NCBI GenBank assembly: GCA_017383665.1 | Contig: JAFNWA010000191.1 | Span: forward strand, 1 to 6,602 | DNA from: Bacteroidaceae bacterium | Lineage (GTDB): Bacteria; Bacteroidota; Bacteroidia; Bacteroidales; Bacteroidaceae | Direction of reading: 5' to 3' | DNA length: 6,602 nt | Notes under the pieces: model-generated | Told to the model about the DNA's origin: nothing | The model's database searches: none | What the model saw: only the letters and a program-made list of their open reading frames with translations | Shown: positions 6,300 through 6,602 of the stretch, one piece after another | Position numbering within the stretch: the first letter of the stretch is position 1 | Layout of the letters: each line of letters begins with the position of its first letter | Made by a program: the position numbers and the translations under genes

Positions 6300-6326
6300 G
6301 AACTAATAAAGAATTCTTTACAGTTC
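6300..6326. repeat. Imperfect palindrome downstream of fic
   Basis: A perfect 14-bp palindrome, TAAAGAATTCTTTA (6307-6320), is nested inside a second pair of arms, GAACT (6300-6304) and AGTTC (6322-6326). The arms extend one G-U/T-type step further on each side (TT and GA). It begins 17 nt beyond the fic stop codon. No T-run follows it on either strand, so a DNA-binding site or a weak fic transcript end are both possible. Such AT-rich palindromes also arise by chance. Confidence 0.5.
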
Positions 6327-6343
6327 GATTAGTGTCTAATTTA

Positions 6344-6602
6344 CTACTCTGCCTGCTCGTAATAGTACGAATAGTCAATACCCTTCATGAATGTCTCGCG
6401 GTCATTGATTTTGTCGGTCAAAGCAGATTGCAAAAGCCGCTTGATGTCCGACGAGTCGGCGACACTTTTTTGCATCGCATTCAAGTAGCCGTTCTTGTTA
6501 ATCTTGCTCCAATCAACACATTTCTGCAACTGCTTTTTGAGAATCAAATCGAGCCAAATACGAGTCGCACGGCCATTACCCTCACGGAACGGGTGAGCGA
6601 TG
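6344..6602 (-). CDS. fic: Fic domain AMP-transferase, C-terminal part (gene continues past window end)
   Basis: The reading frame is open to the window edge. It contains the complete Fic catalytic motif HPFREGNGRATR (6595 down to 6560), matching HxFx(D/E)GNGRxxR with the catalytic His and the phosphate-binding GNGR. Fic enzymes transfer AMP from ATP to Ser, Thr or Tyr of target proteins. About 85 residues are visible. The helical C-terminal part ends in KGIDYSYYYEQAE. SYYYEQ (6370-6353) resembles the inhibitory motif [S/T]xxxE[G/N] that class III Fic proteins such as NmFic carry in a C-terminal helix, which also holds an auto-AMPylated tyrosine. The last position is Gln rather than Gly/Asn. 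The TTG at 6547 is an internal Leu codon, not the start. The N-terminal part and any partner antitoxin are outside the window. The 161-nt gap to the methyltransferase gene holds only the palindrome and repeat copy B. Confidence 0.93.
   Translation of the reverse strand, partial: IAHPFREGNGRATRIWLDLILKKQLQKCVDWSKINKNGYLNAMQKSVADSSDIKRLLQSALTDKINDRETFMKGIDYSYYYEQAE

Noticed and set aside
6344..6547. Small independent 67-residue protein starting at TTG 6547
   Set aside because: The frame is open further upstream to the window edge and encodes the Fic motif, so TTG is an internal Leu codon.

Overview
The window looks like a chromosomal segment of a Bacteroidales bacterium (Bacteroides, Prevotella or Muribaculaceae type). 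The Lrp/AsnC regulator has the wording familiar from Bacteroides orthologues. The start codons lack Shine-Dalgarno sequences, and one promoter candidate has the Bacteroidetes-type -7 box (TATCTTCG). Six genes and the 3' part of a seventh are supported, with no rRNA, tRNA, CRISPR array or insertion sequence. The genus assignment is from memory of families, not a search.

Left half, plus strand: a membrane-anchored FKBP-type prolyl isomerase (21-884) and, 43 nt downstream, an Lrp/AsnC regulator (928-1395). A terminator-like hairpin (1422-1466) follows, then a two-domain enzyme (1474-3240) joining a class-I glutamine-amidotransferase-like gamma-glutamyl hydrolase (C26/PuuD type) to an M19 (renal dipeptidase type) dipeptidase. 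Both active sites look intact. The natural inference is two-step hydrolysis of gamma-glutamyl peptides such as glutathione. The hairpin ends only 7 nt before the start codon, so it is a candidate attenuator as well as a terminator.

Right half, minus strand, read right to left: the C-terminal part of a Fic AMP-transferase (6602-6344, running off the window), a single-domain O6-alkylguanine-type methyltransferase (6182-5877), an aldo-keto reductase of the GPR/YghZ group (5750-4752) and rmuC (4647-3247). rmuC converges tail to tail with the fusion gene across 6 bp. Three consecutive minus-strand genes have plausible links to DNA or carbonyl damage (alkyl repair, aldehyde/methylglyoxal reduction, recombination control), but the gaps of 104 and 126 nt and a promoter before the reductase argue against one simple operon.

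The non-coding DNA holds a near-identical 19-bp direct repeat upstream of both rmuC and the methyltransferase gene (4656-4674 and 6200-6218), bracketing the reductase/methyltransferase pair, and a 27-bp imperfect palindrome just beyond the fic stop codon (6300-6326). I see no clearly new defence or mobile system. The best leads are the fusion enzyme with its leader hairpin, the duplicated leader element, and the substituted arginine-finger position in the methyltransferase.
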